This document shows positions 52,109-60,896 of a stretch of 64,000 bases of DNA, piece after piece (positions within the stretch are counted from its first letter, which is position 1; each line of letters starts with the position of its first letter). Below the pieces are notes generated by a model. It was given only the letters and a program-made list of their open reading frames with translations, was not told the DNA's origin and did no database searches. Made by a program: the position numbers and the translations under genes. This DNA is from Bacteroides faecis MAJ27 (GTDB lineage Bacteria > Bacteroidota > Bacteroidia > Bacteroidales > Bacteroidaceae). Location: assembly GCF_900106755.1 (NCBI RefSeq), contig NZ_FNNN01000003.1, positions 186,001-250,000 on the forward strand, written 5' to 3'.

Positions 52109-52320
52109 GATCAATCCGAACCCCCGGTTGTTTTCAGTTTGCTTCTTTCTGTACGGAAATGAACTAAATTATAAATTGAGGATTAGGCACGGATTACACG
52201 GATTAACACGGTTGTTTTACGTAATCATAGCACTAAAACCGTGTTAATCCGTGTAATCCGTGCCTAAATATATTCTTTTCCGTACAGTATGCAGTTCAAA
52301 CAGGGTTTTCAGACTGATCC
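52109..52320. mobile_element. MITE-like hairpin element, copy 2
   Basis: About 210 bases. The core (52,156-52,280) is nearly identical to the copy at 35,747-35,870. A perfect 28-bp inverted repeat (52,184-52,211 with 52,239-52,266) makes a long hairpin. The outer ends are imperfect inverted repeats: GGATCAATCCGAACCCCC on the left pairs with the complement of GGTTTTCAGACTGATCC on the right. No transposase and no open frame. No clear target-site duplication is visible. The right end stops about 25 bases before the SRAP start codon, so the element may influence that gene. Confidence 0.7.
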
Positions 52321-52345
52321 ATTACAAACATTAATTGCAAATAAT

Positions 52346-53044
52346 ATGTGTTTCCACAACTCAATGTCAGCCAAAGCCATCAAAGTTGCCGCCCGTTACG
52401 GACGCAAATCGGATGTAGTCGGGATTTACCAGAGTATTCTTGACGAACAGTATCATGTGAATGCGTTCACCTTCCCCAAATATCCCATCATTACTTCTTC
52501 GGATGAAGTACAGGTTTTCAACTGGGGACTAATCCCCTTTTGGGTAAGAACCGAAGAGGATGCGACAGAAATAAGAAAGATGACACTTAATGCCCGTGCA
52601 GACACCATCTTCGAGAAACCGTCTTTCCGAGAGCCGATCATGAAAAAACGGTGCATAGTGCCCAGTACCGGCTACTTTGAATGGAGGCATGAAGGAGCCA
52701 ATAAGATACCTTATTATATATATCTGAAAGATGAACCCATCTTCTCTATGGCTGGTATCTACGACCGCTGGCTGGACAAGGATACGGGAGAAGAACACGA
52801 AACTTTCTCCATTATCACCACTGATACCAATTCGCTCACCGGTTATATCGATAACACCAAGCACCGGATGCCTGCCATCCTCGCCAAAGAGGATGAAGAG
52901 AAATGGCTTGATGCTCCATTGAGTAAAGCGGAAATAGCTTCTTTCCTAAAGCCTTTCGATACAGAAAAGATGGATGCGTACGTTATCAGAAATGATTTCT
53001 TAAAGAAGTCCTCCAATGACCCGACAATCATACAAAGAATGTAA
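52346..53044 (+). CDS. SRAP-domain abasic-site protein (YedK/HMCES family)
   Basis: 232 residues if started at the ATG at 52,346; a longer frame from 52,289 begins inside a repeat element and would bury the catalytic Cys. Cys2 (MCFHNS), exposed once Met1 is removed, is the residue that links covalently to abasic sites in single-stranded DNA. Other active-site positions are seen in LNARADTIFEKPSF (Asn), STGYFEWRH (Glu) and NTKHRMPAIL (His). FNWGLIPFW is also typical. The family shields abasic sites at replication forks. Cytoplasmic. Its promoter is not visible and may lie in or near the repeat. Confidence 0.92.
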   Translation: MCFHNSMSAKAIKVAARYGRKSDVVGIYQSILDEQYHVNAFTFPKYPIITSSDEVQVFNWGLIPFWVRTEEDATEIRKMTLNARADTIFEKPSFREPIMKKRCIVPSTGYFEWRHEGANKIPYYIYLKDEPIFSMAGIYDRWLDKDTGEEHETFSIITTDTNSLTGYIDNTKHRMPAILAKEDEEKWLDAPLSKAEIASFLKPFDTEKMDAYVIRNDFLKKSSNDPTIIQRM

Positions 53045-53064
53045 AAAAGATAAATTGGTCTTGT

Positions 53065-53188
53065 AAAAGTGAGAGGAGTGAGAGAGGATTCGTAACTTTT
53101 ATATTTTTTTTCATTCCTACTCTTTACTCTATATCTCTCAAAAAAAAAATACGAATGTTGTAATTCCTCTCTCACTCCTCTCACTTTT
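53065..53188. repeat. 24-bp perfect inverted repeat with 76-base spacer
   Basis: AAAAGTGAGAGGAGTGAGAG... at 53,065-53,088 has its exact complement at 53,165-53,188. The spacer is AT-rich with runs of T and A and no open frame. It lies 20 bases after the SRAP stop, in the 311-base gap between the SRAP and peroxidase genes. The gap also contains a bidirectional terminator at 53,253. It could be a small transposable element end pair or a stable hairpin at the 3' end of the SRAP transcript. Confidence 0.65.
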
Positions 53189-53252
53189 TACCCCTTATTT
53201 CATTAAGATCGGGATAAAACAGGAAGAAAAACAATATTCTGTCTTTAAAAAA

Positions 53253-53304
53253 CGTAGTGGGAAATTCGGAAAGTATCATTATCTTTTCCGAATTCCCCAC
53301 TATG
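53253..53304. terminator. Bidirectional terminator between SRAP and DyP genes
   Basis: Inverted repeat of about 20 bp with two mismatches (53,253-53,272 with 53,284-53,304; core TAGTGGG/CCCACTA), with T runs on both exits. It serves the converging SRAP (plus) and DyP (minus) transcripts. Confidence 0.75.
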
Positions 53305-53355
53305 TTTTTATCTGTTTCGCCCGCACCGCCTTTTAAGTCGGTTCGCAGGCCCTTT

Positions 53356-54306
53356 TTACTCTCCCAATTCACCCAGCAAATCATACGATGGCGCAAAGAA
53401 AAGCGTCCCCGTTATCGCTGTACTGAAATCGAGCAAACGGTCGGTATTGCCTGCCGGACTACCGATAAACATATTCTCCAGCATCCGGCGAGTAGTGCTG
53501 AACGTACTTGCATACCCTATAAAATAGGTACTATACTCCCCTTTCGAGGTATTGGCAAACGGCATATTGGCACGTACAATCTTCAAATCATCACCAATAT
53601 TAGTCACAGCATTATGTGCATTCACCGGCTTCTCTTCATCCGACAGCTCCACATCGTTGAACTTATGGCGACCGATCACCTTTTCCTGTTGTTCTACCGG
53701 AAGCGCATTCCACGCCACCATATCATGAATATACTTCTGCACAAACACATAACTGCCTCCTGCAAAGTCCGCATCCTCCTCGCCAATCACCGCAAAATGA
53801 TACGGGTTCTCATCGACAGCCGGATTCTCCGTTCCATCCACAAAGCCGATAATCGCCTTACCATCCATATAGCGGAATCCGTGAGTCTCATCAATAGGCA
53901 CCACGGCTCCTTTGAGCTTTTCGTCAAGAATGGAAGCAAACTCAAAACACAGCCCCATCTGTTTCGCCCGGATATGGAACAACAGATCGCCGGGAGTAGA
54001 AACAGCGGTATACTTCTCCCCCTTTATTTCGGAGAAAGTACTCAGCTCTTTCGGTTTGCCCTTGTCGGGGAAAAGCCGTGTCCACGCATCAGCTCCGAAT
54101 CCCATCGTGCAACTGAATTGCAAGTCGGGAAAACGATTGCGCATACTACGGATCATCGCCGGGAAATTGGCACATACATCTTTTACCTTATCAGCAGCAT
54201 CGGGGGAATCAGTCAAGCCATACACTATAAATATAACATTCTCTCCCTGTTTTCCGGCTACATCCTGTGGGATATGGCCGCCGAACGAATTTTGAAATGG
54301 ATTCAT
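53356..54306 (-). CDS. DyP-type heme peroxidase
   Basis: 316 residues. A dye-decolourising peroxidase: the GxxDG motif appears as AIIGFVDGTENPAV around residue 150, with catalytic Asp; the proximal heme His is in VTNIGDDLK-flanking sequence, and the Arg of FSTTRRMLENMFIG is conserved. No signal peptide or Tat motif, so it is cytoplasmic, class P-like. DyP enzymes reduce peroxides using varied donors; in Bacteroides the role is probably peroxide defence, though a link with heme handling has been suggested for relatives. Adjacent to the SRAP gene, converging. No clear promoter box in the 171-base gap upstream. The His assignment is tentative. Confidence 0.88.
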   Translation of the reverse strand: MNPFQNSFGGHIPQDVAGKQGENVIFIVYGLTDSPDAADKVKDVCANFPAMIRSMRNRFPDLQFSCTMGFGADAWTRLFPDKGKPKELSTFSEIKGEKYTAVSTPGDLLFHIRAKQMGLCFEFASILDEKLKGAVVPIDETHGFRYMDGKAIIGFVDGTENPAVDENPYHFAVIGEEDADFAGGSYVFVQKYIHDMVAWNALPVEQQEKVIGRHKFNDVELSDEEKPVNAHNAVTNIGDDLKIVRANMPFANTSKGEYSTYFIGYASTFSTTRRMLENMFIGSPAGNTDRLLDFSTAITGTLFFAPSYDLLGELGE

Positions 54307-54477
54307 ACTCTTACTCTTCTATAATTTGATGAAAGAAAAAGAGACCGCATAGGTTACATAGACAAGAAGCCCCCGGTTTCGACTCCGTGAGCTTCTCTCT
54401 TCGCTAATGTTACTCTCTCTCCTTATATATTATTACTTTGTCTTTATATTGTCTCTCTTCTGTTGTTTTTTCTCTTT

Positions 54478-55194
54478 TCAGCCGTTCCGGACATACATCG
54501 CGGCTCCGGCATCCATAAACAATTCCACATTCTCCGCATGGTGGGCTATATAAGCTGCCGGCCCCGTATCTCCCGAGTGACAGATTTCTTCCACCACTTC
54601 CGCCTTGGCTTTTCCGGTAATCAGAAAAATAACCAGACGGGCAGTAAGAATCGGAAATCCGGTCATTGCAATACGTTTCTGTCCGTTGCGGGGATGAATG
54701 CTGGTCACATAAATCTGGTCAGAAGAAAGCAAAGCCTCTTGTCCGGGGAAGATAGAGGAAGTATGCCCGTCTTCTCCGGCTCCCAACAACACAATGTCAA
54801 ATTCGGGCCAGCCATTCTTTTTAGGTACCTGCCGGTCGACAAGTTCGGAATAGCGGGCAGCCTCTTTTACCGGCTTCTCTTCTCCGCGAATGCGGAATAC
54901 ATTTTCGTAAGGAATGGGCACTATCCCCAAAAGCAGGGAACGCATCATTCCATAATTACTATCGGAATCTTCGGGAGGAACACAGCGTTCATCCACCCAA
55001 TATAGTTTCATACGCCCCCAAGGAGTGATATCAGCGTATTCATTTGCCCATAAATCAAACATCAGCGCGGGAGTACTGCCGCCACTCACCGCTATGTTGA
55101 ACGTTTTATCCGGTTCAGCATTCATGATATCCACCAGGTGAAATATCAATGAACGGGCCGTTTCCATAGACGACGGGAAAACAGATAGTTTCAT
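54478..55194 (-). CDS. pgl: 6-phosphogluconolactonase
   Basis: 238 residues starting at the ATG at 55,194, which overlaps the zwf stop as ATGA. A nine-residue shorter start than the longest possible frame is chosen because the extension begins with TTG. Motifs: NIAVSGGSTPALMFDLW near residue 40, KLYWVDERCVPPEDSDSNYG near residue 75, and VLLGAGEDGHTSSIFPG near residue 145. The family is related to glucosamine-6-phosphate deaminase; the absence of the deaminase's catalytic pattern and the neighbours zwf and gnd make lactonase the right call. It hydrolyses 6-phosphogluconolactone in the cytoplasm. Confidence 0.93.
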   Translation of the reverse strand: MKLSVFPSSMETARSLIFHLVDIMNAEPDKTFNIAVSGGSTPALMFDLWANEYADITPWGRMKLYWVDERCVPPEDSDSNYGMMRSLLLGIVPIPYENVFRIRGEEKPVKEAARYSELVDRQVPKKNGWPEFDIVLLGAGEDGHTSSIFPGQEALLSSDQIYVTSIHPRNGQKRIAMTGFPILTARLVIFLITGKAKAEVVEEICHSGDTGPAAYIAHHAENVELFMDAGAAMYVRNG

Positions 55195-56687
55195 AGTTCG
55201 CAATATTGATCTGTATTTGTTAAATTCTTACACGGGTTGGTCCAGTCTGCCCCATGCTCGTGCATCATAGCTTCACTTTCGAGAGGCCCCCACGTACCTG
55301 CCGGATAACCGTACAAAGGCGCGTCCGGATTCTCTTTCCAATAACGTAAGACCGGATCAAAGAAATTCCAGGAAGCCTCTACAGCGTCACTTCGAGTAAA
55401 CAAGGTCGGATCGCCCTGAATGCAGTCGTCAATCAGACGGGCATAAGCGTCGCCGCTCGGCACACCGCCCAACTGTGCGTAACTGAAATCCATCGTCACC
55501 TGACGGACTTCGAAACCTGCACCCGGAACCTTCATTCCGATCTTCAGCACAATACCTTCGTTGGGTTGCAAACGAAGGATCAACTTATTGGCCCTCGGAC
55601 AGTTGCCACCGGAACAGCGGAACATCTGATGGGGCGTCTCGCGGAAGTGAACGACAATCTCCGTCACCTTCGTCGGCATCTGCTTACCGGTGCGGATGTA
55701 GAACGGTACTCCACTCCAACGCCAGTTGCTGATACCTAGCTTCATCGCAATATAAGTCTCCGTGCGCGAATCGGGAGCTACGCCCTTTTCTTCACGATAA
55801 CCTTTCTTATTGCCCGAAGCCGTATATTGTCCGCGAACGATATGTTCATTCAAGTCCGTCTCCGTAAGCGGAGTCAATGACTCATAAACCTTCACTACCT
55901 CATTCCGGAAATTATCTGCGTTGAACACTGCCGGCGGTTCCATAGCTGTAAGAGCCACCAGCTGAATAAGATGATTCTGCACCATATCCCGCAAGGCTCC
56001 CGCCGTCTCGTAAAAACCTCCGCGCTGCTCAATGCCCAGATTCTCTACAGCAGTAATCTCCACATAATCTATATAATTGCGATTCCATAAAGGCTCAAAT
56101 ATACCATTGGCAAAACGGAAAGCAAGCACATTCTGTGCCGTCTCCTTCCCCAGAAAATGATCGATACGATAAATCTGATGCTCGGCAAACACAGAAGAAT
56201 AAATCTTATTCAACTCACGCGCCGACTCAAGATCGTATCCAAACGGCTTCTCCACAATAATACGGGAATGCGGAGTATTCAACCCGGCAGCCTTCAAATG
56301 CAAAGGTACCACCCCATACAATGAAGGCGGAGTAGCCAGATAGAACAACAAATTATCGGGATCAACCTCCTTCGTAAGTTCCACCAACCGCTCCCGCAAT
56401 TGAGAATACCCCTCCACCTTCGCCGGGTCCATCGGCAAATAATGCAGATGAGAAACAAAAGAAGACATCATCTCCAAATCCTGCTCTTCAGCCTTTACAA
56501 ACTGCTGCAGCTCTCCCGATATATATGAACGGTAATCTTCATCAGAATAGACAGTCCGCCCAATTCCCAGAACAGTAAAGCTCCCTGTCAGCCGTTTATC
56601 CCGATACAGAGAGTACAATGCGGGCATTAGCTTGCGTTTCGTCAAGTCGCCCGAAGCACCAAAAATAATCATTGCAAATTTATCCAT
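55191..56687 (-). CDS. zwf: Glucose-6-phosphate 1-dehydrogenase
   Basis: 498 residues, normal length. The NAD(P)-binding motif IIFGASGDLTKRKLMPALYS starts near residue 8; the substrate-binding and catalytic segment RIDHFLGKETAQNVLAFR with its Asp-His pair is near residue 175; EKPFGYDLESA precedes it. It produces 6-phosphogluconolactone and reduces NADP+. It is cotranscribed with pgl through a four-base ATGA overlap and is downstream of gnd across a 198-base spacer that holds hairpins, so gnd-zwf-pgl forms the oxidative pentose-phosphate operon. Confidence 0.96.
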   Translation of the reverse strand: MDKFAMIIFGASGDLTKRKLMPALYSLYRDKRLTGSFTVLGIGRTVYSDEDYRSYISGELQQFVKAEEQDLEMMSSFVSHLHYLPMDPAKVEGYSQLRERLVELTKEVDPDNLLFYLATPPSLYGVVPLHLKAAGLNTPHSRIIVEKPFGYDLESARELNKIYSSVFAEHQIYRIDHFLGKETAQNVLAFRFANGIFEPLWNRNYIDYVEITAVENLGIEQRGGFYETAGALRDMVQNHLIQLVALTAMEPPAVFNADNFRNEVVKVYESLTPLTETDLNEHIVRGQYTASGNKKGYREEKGVAPDSRTETYIAMKLGISNWRWSGVPFYIRTGKQMPTKVTEIVVHFRETPHQMFRCSGGNCPRANKLILRLQPNEGIVLKIGMKVPGAGFEVRQVTMDFSYAQLGGVPSGDAYARLIDDCIQGDPTLFTRSDAVEASWNFFDPVLRYWKENPDAPLYGYPAGTWGPLESEAMMHEHGADWTNPCKNLTNTDQYCEL

Positions 56688-56804
56688 CGTCGTATTTTTA
56701 ACTTTTTACCTTTATCTATCCATCACCTCAACCGACCAGCCTAACACACAATCACCCACTACTAACATCCGAACGGTCTCCCGGCCTCACCGAAGGAGCG
56801 TCAA

Positions 56805-56880
56805 GCGGAGGAGTAGCTCCGCAGGTGCAGCCTTGATTTTTTCTTTTGGTACCTTTCTTTTGCATCAAGGCAAAAGAAAA
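56805..56880. repeat. Hairpin-rich spacer between gnd and zwf
   Basis: Two hairpins: GCGGAG/CTCCGC at 56,805-56,822, and TTTCTTTTGC/GCAAAAGAAA at 56,854-56,863 with 56,870-56,879 around the loop ATCAAG. The loop plus two stem bases (ATCAAGGC, 56,864-56,871) is also complementary to GCCTTGAT at 56,830-56,837, so the minus-strand transcript could form a pseudoknot or switch between folds. It starts right after the gnd stop. Similar intergenic blocks are common in Bacteroides as I recall. Confidence 0.6.
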
Positions 56881-56885
56881 GTACA

Positions 56886-58361
56886 CTATACATTATAAGT
56901 CCCCGACTTCGTATCCCCTCCATGTCCCGTCCAATTCTCATGAAAGAACTGTCCGCGCAACTCATCCTTCCGTTCAAACGTATGCGCACCGAAGTAATCG
57001 CGCTGCGCCTGCACCAGATTGGCAGGAAGATCTTCAGAAGTCAGCGAATAGAAATAATTCAGAGCAGAAGAGAATGCCGGAACAGGCAATTCCTCCTTCA
57101 TAGCCTCCGCTACCAGATTCTTCCATCCGGGAAGCAGAGTCTTGATCTCCTCACGGAAGTATGGAGTCAGCAACAAATGCTTCGGCTTATCCGCCGCTTC
57201 AAAAGCAGCAGCGATATCGTTCAGGAAAATACTGCGGATGATACATCCTCCACGCCACATACGGGCAATGGAAGCCAAATCCAGATTCCACCCGAAAGCA
57301 TCAGAAGCACGCTGCAACACAGCAAAGCCCTGCGCGTATGAAACAAGTTTGGAAGCATAAAGTGCAGAAAAGATCTCCTCCACCAAATCCGCCTTATTAT
57401 ATATAGGCAATGTATGTTTACACATGAACTGATTGGAAGCAAGATGACGCAAATCTTTCTGTGCCGAGAGACTGCGTTCGAACACCGCCGTAGCAATCAG
57501 CCCCAGCGGCATACCCAGTTCCATCGCGTTGATAACAGACCACTTGCCTGTCCCTTTCTGTCCGGCAGCATCGAGAATCTTATCGATAAGATATCCGCCG
57601 GATTTATCCTTATGACGCAAAATATTAGAAGTAATCTCAATCAGATAACTGCGGAGCTTTCCTTCATTCCAGCGGGCAAACACGTCCGCCATCTCCTCAT
57701 TCGTCAAATCGATCAGATTCTTCATCACCCAGTAAGCCTCAGCGATCAGCTGCATATCACCGTATTCGATACCGTTGTGAATCATCTTCACAAAATGTCC
57801 CGATCCGGCTGGTCCTACCCATTGGCAACAAGGAGTTCCGTCCGGCGCTTTCGCTGCGATGCTCTGCAAAACAGGCTTCACTTCCGACCATGCTTTCTCC
57901 GATCCTCCGGGCATGATGGAAGCACCGTTCAGAGCACCTTCCTCTCCGCCCGACACCCCGCTTCCTACAAACAGGAAGCCTTTCGATTCTGCTAATTTTA
58001 CACGGCGATTGGTATCTTCGTAATTTGAATTACCACCGTCGATCAAAATATCTCCGGGAGAAAGCAAAGGGAAAAGCTGATCCATCAGTTCGTCTACCGG
58101 ACTGCCGGCACGTACCATCATCATAATTTTGCGAGGGGTGGCTATTGATTCCACAAAAGCCTTTATATCTGTAAAACCTTCAATGTTTTTACCTTTAGCC
58201 CGACCATTCATAAAGCGGTCTACTACTCCTTCTTCCACTCCGGGGACGGTACGATTGTAAACAGAGACGTGCCACCCCTTGCTTTCCATATTCAAGGCAA
58301 GGTTCTCGCCCATCACTGCCAGACCGATCAACCCGATATCTGTTTTATTCTGATTTGCCAT
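56886..58361 (-). CDS. gnd: 6-phosphogluconate dehydrogenase (decarboxylating)
   Basis: 491 residues. N-terminal Rossmann fold IGLIGLAVMGENLALNMESK; substrate signature VGSGVSGGEEGALNGASIMP near residue 130; catalytic Lys in GSGHFVKMIHNGIEYGDMQL near residue 185; and an all-helical C-terminal domain ending with AHTFERKDELRGQFFHENW. It converts 6-phosphogluconate to ribulose 5-phosphate and CO2 with NADP+. First gene of the gnd-zwf-pgl operon. The 110 bases upstream hold no clear minus-strand TAnnTTTG box. Confidence 0.96.
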   Translation of the reverse strand: MANQNKTDIGLIGLAVMGENLALNMESKGWHVSVYNRTVPGVEEGVVDRFMNGRAKGKNIEGFTDIKAFVESIATPRKIMMMVRAGSPVDELMDQLFPLLSPGDILIDGGNSNYEDTNRRVKLAESKGFLFVGSGVSGGEEGALNGASIMPGGSEKAWSEVKPVLQSIAAKAPDGTPCCQWVGPAGSGHFVKMIHNGIEYGDMQLIAEAYWVMKNLIDLTNEEMADVFARWNEGKLRSYLIEITSNILRHKDKSGGYLIDKILDAAGQKGTGKWSVINAMELGMPLGLIATAVFERSLSAQKDLRHLASNQFMCKHTLPIYNKADLVEEIFSALYASKLVSYAQGFAVLQRASDAFGWNLDLASIARMWRGGCIIRSIFLNDIAAAFEAADKPKHLLLTPYFREEIKTLLPGWKNLVAEAMKEELPVPAFSSALNYFYSLTSEDLPANLVQAQRDYFGAHTFERKDELRGQFFHENWTGHGGDTKSGTYNV

Positions 58362-58440
58362 ATCTTATATATTTTAAAATATTGTTTATGTAAGAAACAC
58401 TTGAAAAGCACATTTGTTCGCTAATTTTAGATTAAAATAC

Positions 58441-58448
58441 TATTTTTG
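58441..58448 (+). promoter_or_regulatory. -7 box for the symporter gene
   Basis: TATTTTTG, exact TAnnTTTG, 23 bases before the ATG at 58,472; a TTTG at 58,413-58,416 is 24 bases upstream, slightly far. Confidence 0.5.
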
Positions 58449-58471
58449 TAGTCAAACAAATAAATATCAGA

Positions 58472-59641
58472 ATGAAGAAGATTAAGATCGGCCTGCTGCC
58501 ACGCATTATTATTGCTATCATCTTGGGTATTGCCATCGGTACAATTTTTCCGGCCCCATTGGTGCGAATATTCGTTACGTTCAACGGAATTTTCAGCGAA
58601 TTTCTTAACTTCTCCATCCCGCTTATCATCCTCGGACTGGTCACCATAGCCATTGCCGACATCGGGAAAGGTGCGGGAAAGATGTTGCTAGTCACCGCCC
58701 TTATCGCCTACGGCGCAACGCTCTTCTCGGGCTTCCTGTCCTACTTCACAGGCATGGCCGTCTTCCCCTCGCTCATCGAAGTGGGCGCACCGCTCGAAGA
58801 GGTCAGCGAAGCGCATGGTATCCTCCCCTACTTCTCCGTATCCATCCCTCCGCTGATGAATGTCATGACCGCATTGATTCTGGCTTTCACACTGGGATTG
58901 GGGCTGGCTGCACTGAACAGCGATTCGCTGAAAAATGTAGCGCGGGATTTTCAGGAAATCATCGTGCGTATGATCAGCGCCGTCATCCTGCCCTTGCTGC
59001 CGCTTTACATCTTCGGCATTTTTCTGAACATGACTCATTCCGGACAAGTATATGCCATCCTGATGGTATTCATCAAGATTATCGGAGTCATCTTTCTGTT
59101 ACATATTTTCCTGCTCGTCTTTCAGTATTCCATTGCAGCGATCTTTGTCCATAAAAATCCGTTCCGGCTATTGGGTAAGATGATGCCGGCATACTTCACC
59201 GCATTAGGCACACAATCATCTGCCGCCACCATTCCGGTGACGCTGGAACAGACGAAGAAGAATGGAGTATCCGCCGATATTGCGGGGTTCGTGATTCCGC
59301 TCTGCGCCACTATCCATCTGTCGGGCAGCACACTGAAAATCGTAGCCTGCGCACTGGCACTGATGATGATGCAGGGAATGCCGTTCGACTTCCCGCTGTT
59401 TGCCGGATTCATCTTTATGCTGGGCATCACGATGGTAGCCGCACCGGGCGTTCCGGGAGGAGCCATCATGGCAGCACTCGGTATCCTGCAATCGATGCTG
59501 GGCTTCGACGAATCGGCACAGGCACTGATGATTGCGCTATACATCGCAATGGACAGCTTCGGAACCGCCTGCAACGTGACGGGCGACGGAGCCATCGCGC
59601 TCATCATAGACAAAGTGATGGGAAAAGGAGCGGGAAAATAA
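58472..59641 (+). CDS. Dicarboxylate/amino acid:cation symporter (DAACS family)
   Basis: 389 residues. Eight membrane helices plus two re-entrant loops. Family signatures include FLNFSIPLIILGLVTIAIAD, TALGTQSSAATIPVTLEQ with the serine-rich hairpin, CATIHLSGSTLKIVACA for the conserved substrate-binding helix, and APGVPGGAIMAALGIL. Members import glutamate, aspartate, serine or C4-dicarboxylates together with Na+ or H+. This one keeps the serine-rich loop, but its substrate cannot be told from the sequence. Divergent from gnd over 110 bases. Confidence 0.92.
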   Translation: MKKIKIGLLPRIIIAIILGIAIGTIFPAPLVRIFVTFNGIFSEFLNFSIPLIILGLVTIAIADIGKGAGKMLLVTALIAYGATLFSGFLSYFTGMAVFPSLIEVGAPLEEVSEAHGILPYFSVSIPPLMNVMTALILAFTLGLGLAALNSDSLKNVARDFQEIIVRMISAVILPLLPLYIFGIFLNMTHSGQVYAILMVFIKIIGVIFLLHIFLLVFQYSIAAIFVHKNPFRLLGKMMPAYFTALGTQSSAATIPVTLEQTKKNGVSADIAGFVIPLCATIHLSGSTLKIVACALALMMMQGMPFDFPLFAGFIFMLGITMVAAPGVPGGAIMAALGILQSMLGFDESAQALMIALYIAMDSFGTACNVTGDGAIALIIDKVMGKGAGK

Positions 59642-59718
59642 AACGGACTTGGTTTGCATATACAGCATAAAATAACGAAATTTGTCCCCATATTTTCAAA
59701 TAAAAGAATTAATAGCAT

Positions 59719-60789
59719 ATGAAAACAGCCCTTATATCAGGCATCACCGGACAGGATGGTTCTTATCTTGCCGAATTTCTCTTGCAAAAAGGTTACGAAG
59801 TACACGGTATTCTCCGTCGTTCTTCTTCATTCAATACGGGACGTATCGAACATTTGTACTTTGACGAATGGGTGCGCGACATGAAACAAAAACGTACCAT
59901 CAACCTTCACTACGGCGACATGACGGACTCCAGTTCACTGATCCGCATCATACAGCAGGTACAACCGGATGAGATCTACAATCTGGCCGCACAGAGTCAC
60001 GTAAAGGTTTCATTCGACGTGCCCGAATATACAGCCGAAGCGGACGCCATCGGTACGCTGCGCATGCTCGAAGCCGTACGCATCTTGGGACTGGAAAAGA
60101 AAACGCGCATCTATCAGGCTTCCACCTCCGAACTTTTCGGCAAGGTGCAGGAAGTTCCGCAGAAGGAAACCACTCCGTTCTATCCCCGTTCTCCTTACGG
60201 AGTAGCCAAGCAATATGGTTTCTGGATCACGAAAAACTATCGCGAAAGCTACGGTATGTTTGCCGTTAACGGTATCTTGTTCAATCACGAAAGTGAACGC
60301 CGTGGCGAAACGTTCGTTACCCGCAAGATATCCCTCGCTGCCGCACGCATCGCGCAAGGAGAGCAGGACAAGTTATATCTGGGTAATCTGGATGCCCGTC
60401 GCGACTGGGGGTATGCGAAAGATTATGTGGAATGTATGTGGCTGATTCTCCAGCATGACGTGCCGGAAGATTTCGTAATAGCCACCGGAGAAATGCACAC
60501 CGTACGCGAATTTGCCACACTGGCATTCAAGGAAGCGGGCATCGAACTGCGCTGGGAAGGCGAAGGTGTGGATGAAAAGGGTATCGACGTGGCTACCGGG
60601 AAAGTATTGGTAGAGGTTGATCCCAAGTATTTCCGTCCGGCAGAAGTGGAACAACTGTTAGGAGACCCGACCAAAGCCAGAACACTGCTGGGATGGAATC
60701 CGTGCAAAACCTCGTTCGAAGAACTGGTAAGCATCATGGTTCGCCATGACATGGAAAAAGTAAGAAGAATGATTGCTACCAAGCACTAA
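59719..60789 (+). CDS. gmd: GDP-mannose 4,6-dehydratase
   Basis: 356 residues. Short-chain dehydrogenase/extended SDR fold: nucleotide motif [17 protein letters not shown]; catalytic Tyr-x3-Lys in [27 protein letters not shown] for the Thr/Glu pair; [30 protein letters not shown]. It makes GDP-4-keto-6-deoxymannose from GDP-mannose in the cytoplasm. Fcl, encoded next, completes GDP-L-fucose synthesis. The gap to fcl (107 bases) contains a hairpin repeat. GDP-fucose feeds capsules and protein O-glycans in Bacteroides. Confidence 0.96.
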   Translation: MKTALISGITGQDGSYLAEFLLQKGYEVHGILRRSSSFNTGRIEHLYFDEWVRDMKQKRTINLHYGDMTDSSSLIRIIQQVQPDEIYNLAAQSHVKVSFDVPEYTAEADAIGTLRMLEAVRILGLEKKTRIYQASTSELFGKVQEVPQKETTPFYPRSPYGVAKQYGFWITKNYRESYGMFAVNGILFNHESERRGETFVTRKISLAAARIAQGEQDKLYLGNLDARRDWGYAKDYVECMWLILQHDVPEDFVIATGEMHTVREFATLAFKEAGIELRWEGEGVDEKGIDVATGKVLVEVDPKYFRPAEVEQLLGDPTKARTLLGWNPCKTSFEELVSIMVRHDMEKVRRMIATKH

Positions 60790-60804
60790 TACAACCCGAA
60801 TCAG

Positions 60805-60874
60805 ACACGGATTACTCCGATTATGCGCATCTTACATCTAAAATGAAGATCGTTTTAATCAGCGTAATCCGTGT
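60805..60874. repeat. Hairpin repeat between gmd and fcl, related to the MITE core
   Basis: ACACGGATTACTCCGATT (60,805-60,822) and AATCAGCGTAATCCGTGT (60,857-60,874) are inverted repeats with two mismatches. The arm sequence is the same CACGGATTAC motif found in the arms at 35,775 and 52,184, while the flanks and loop differ. The loop sides GCGCATCTT and AAGATCGT can pair further. It ends 22 bases before the fcl start codon, so it lies in the gmd-fcl message. Confidence 0.65.
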
Positions 60875-60896
60875 TCATATATATCATTACTCAATC

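Noticed and set aside
53257-54324. 355-residue open frame opposite the DyP peroxidase, starting inside a terminator hairpin
   Set aside because: Begins in the bidirectional terminator and is antisense to a recognised enzyme.
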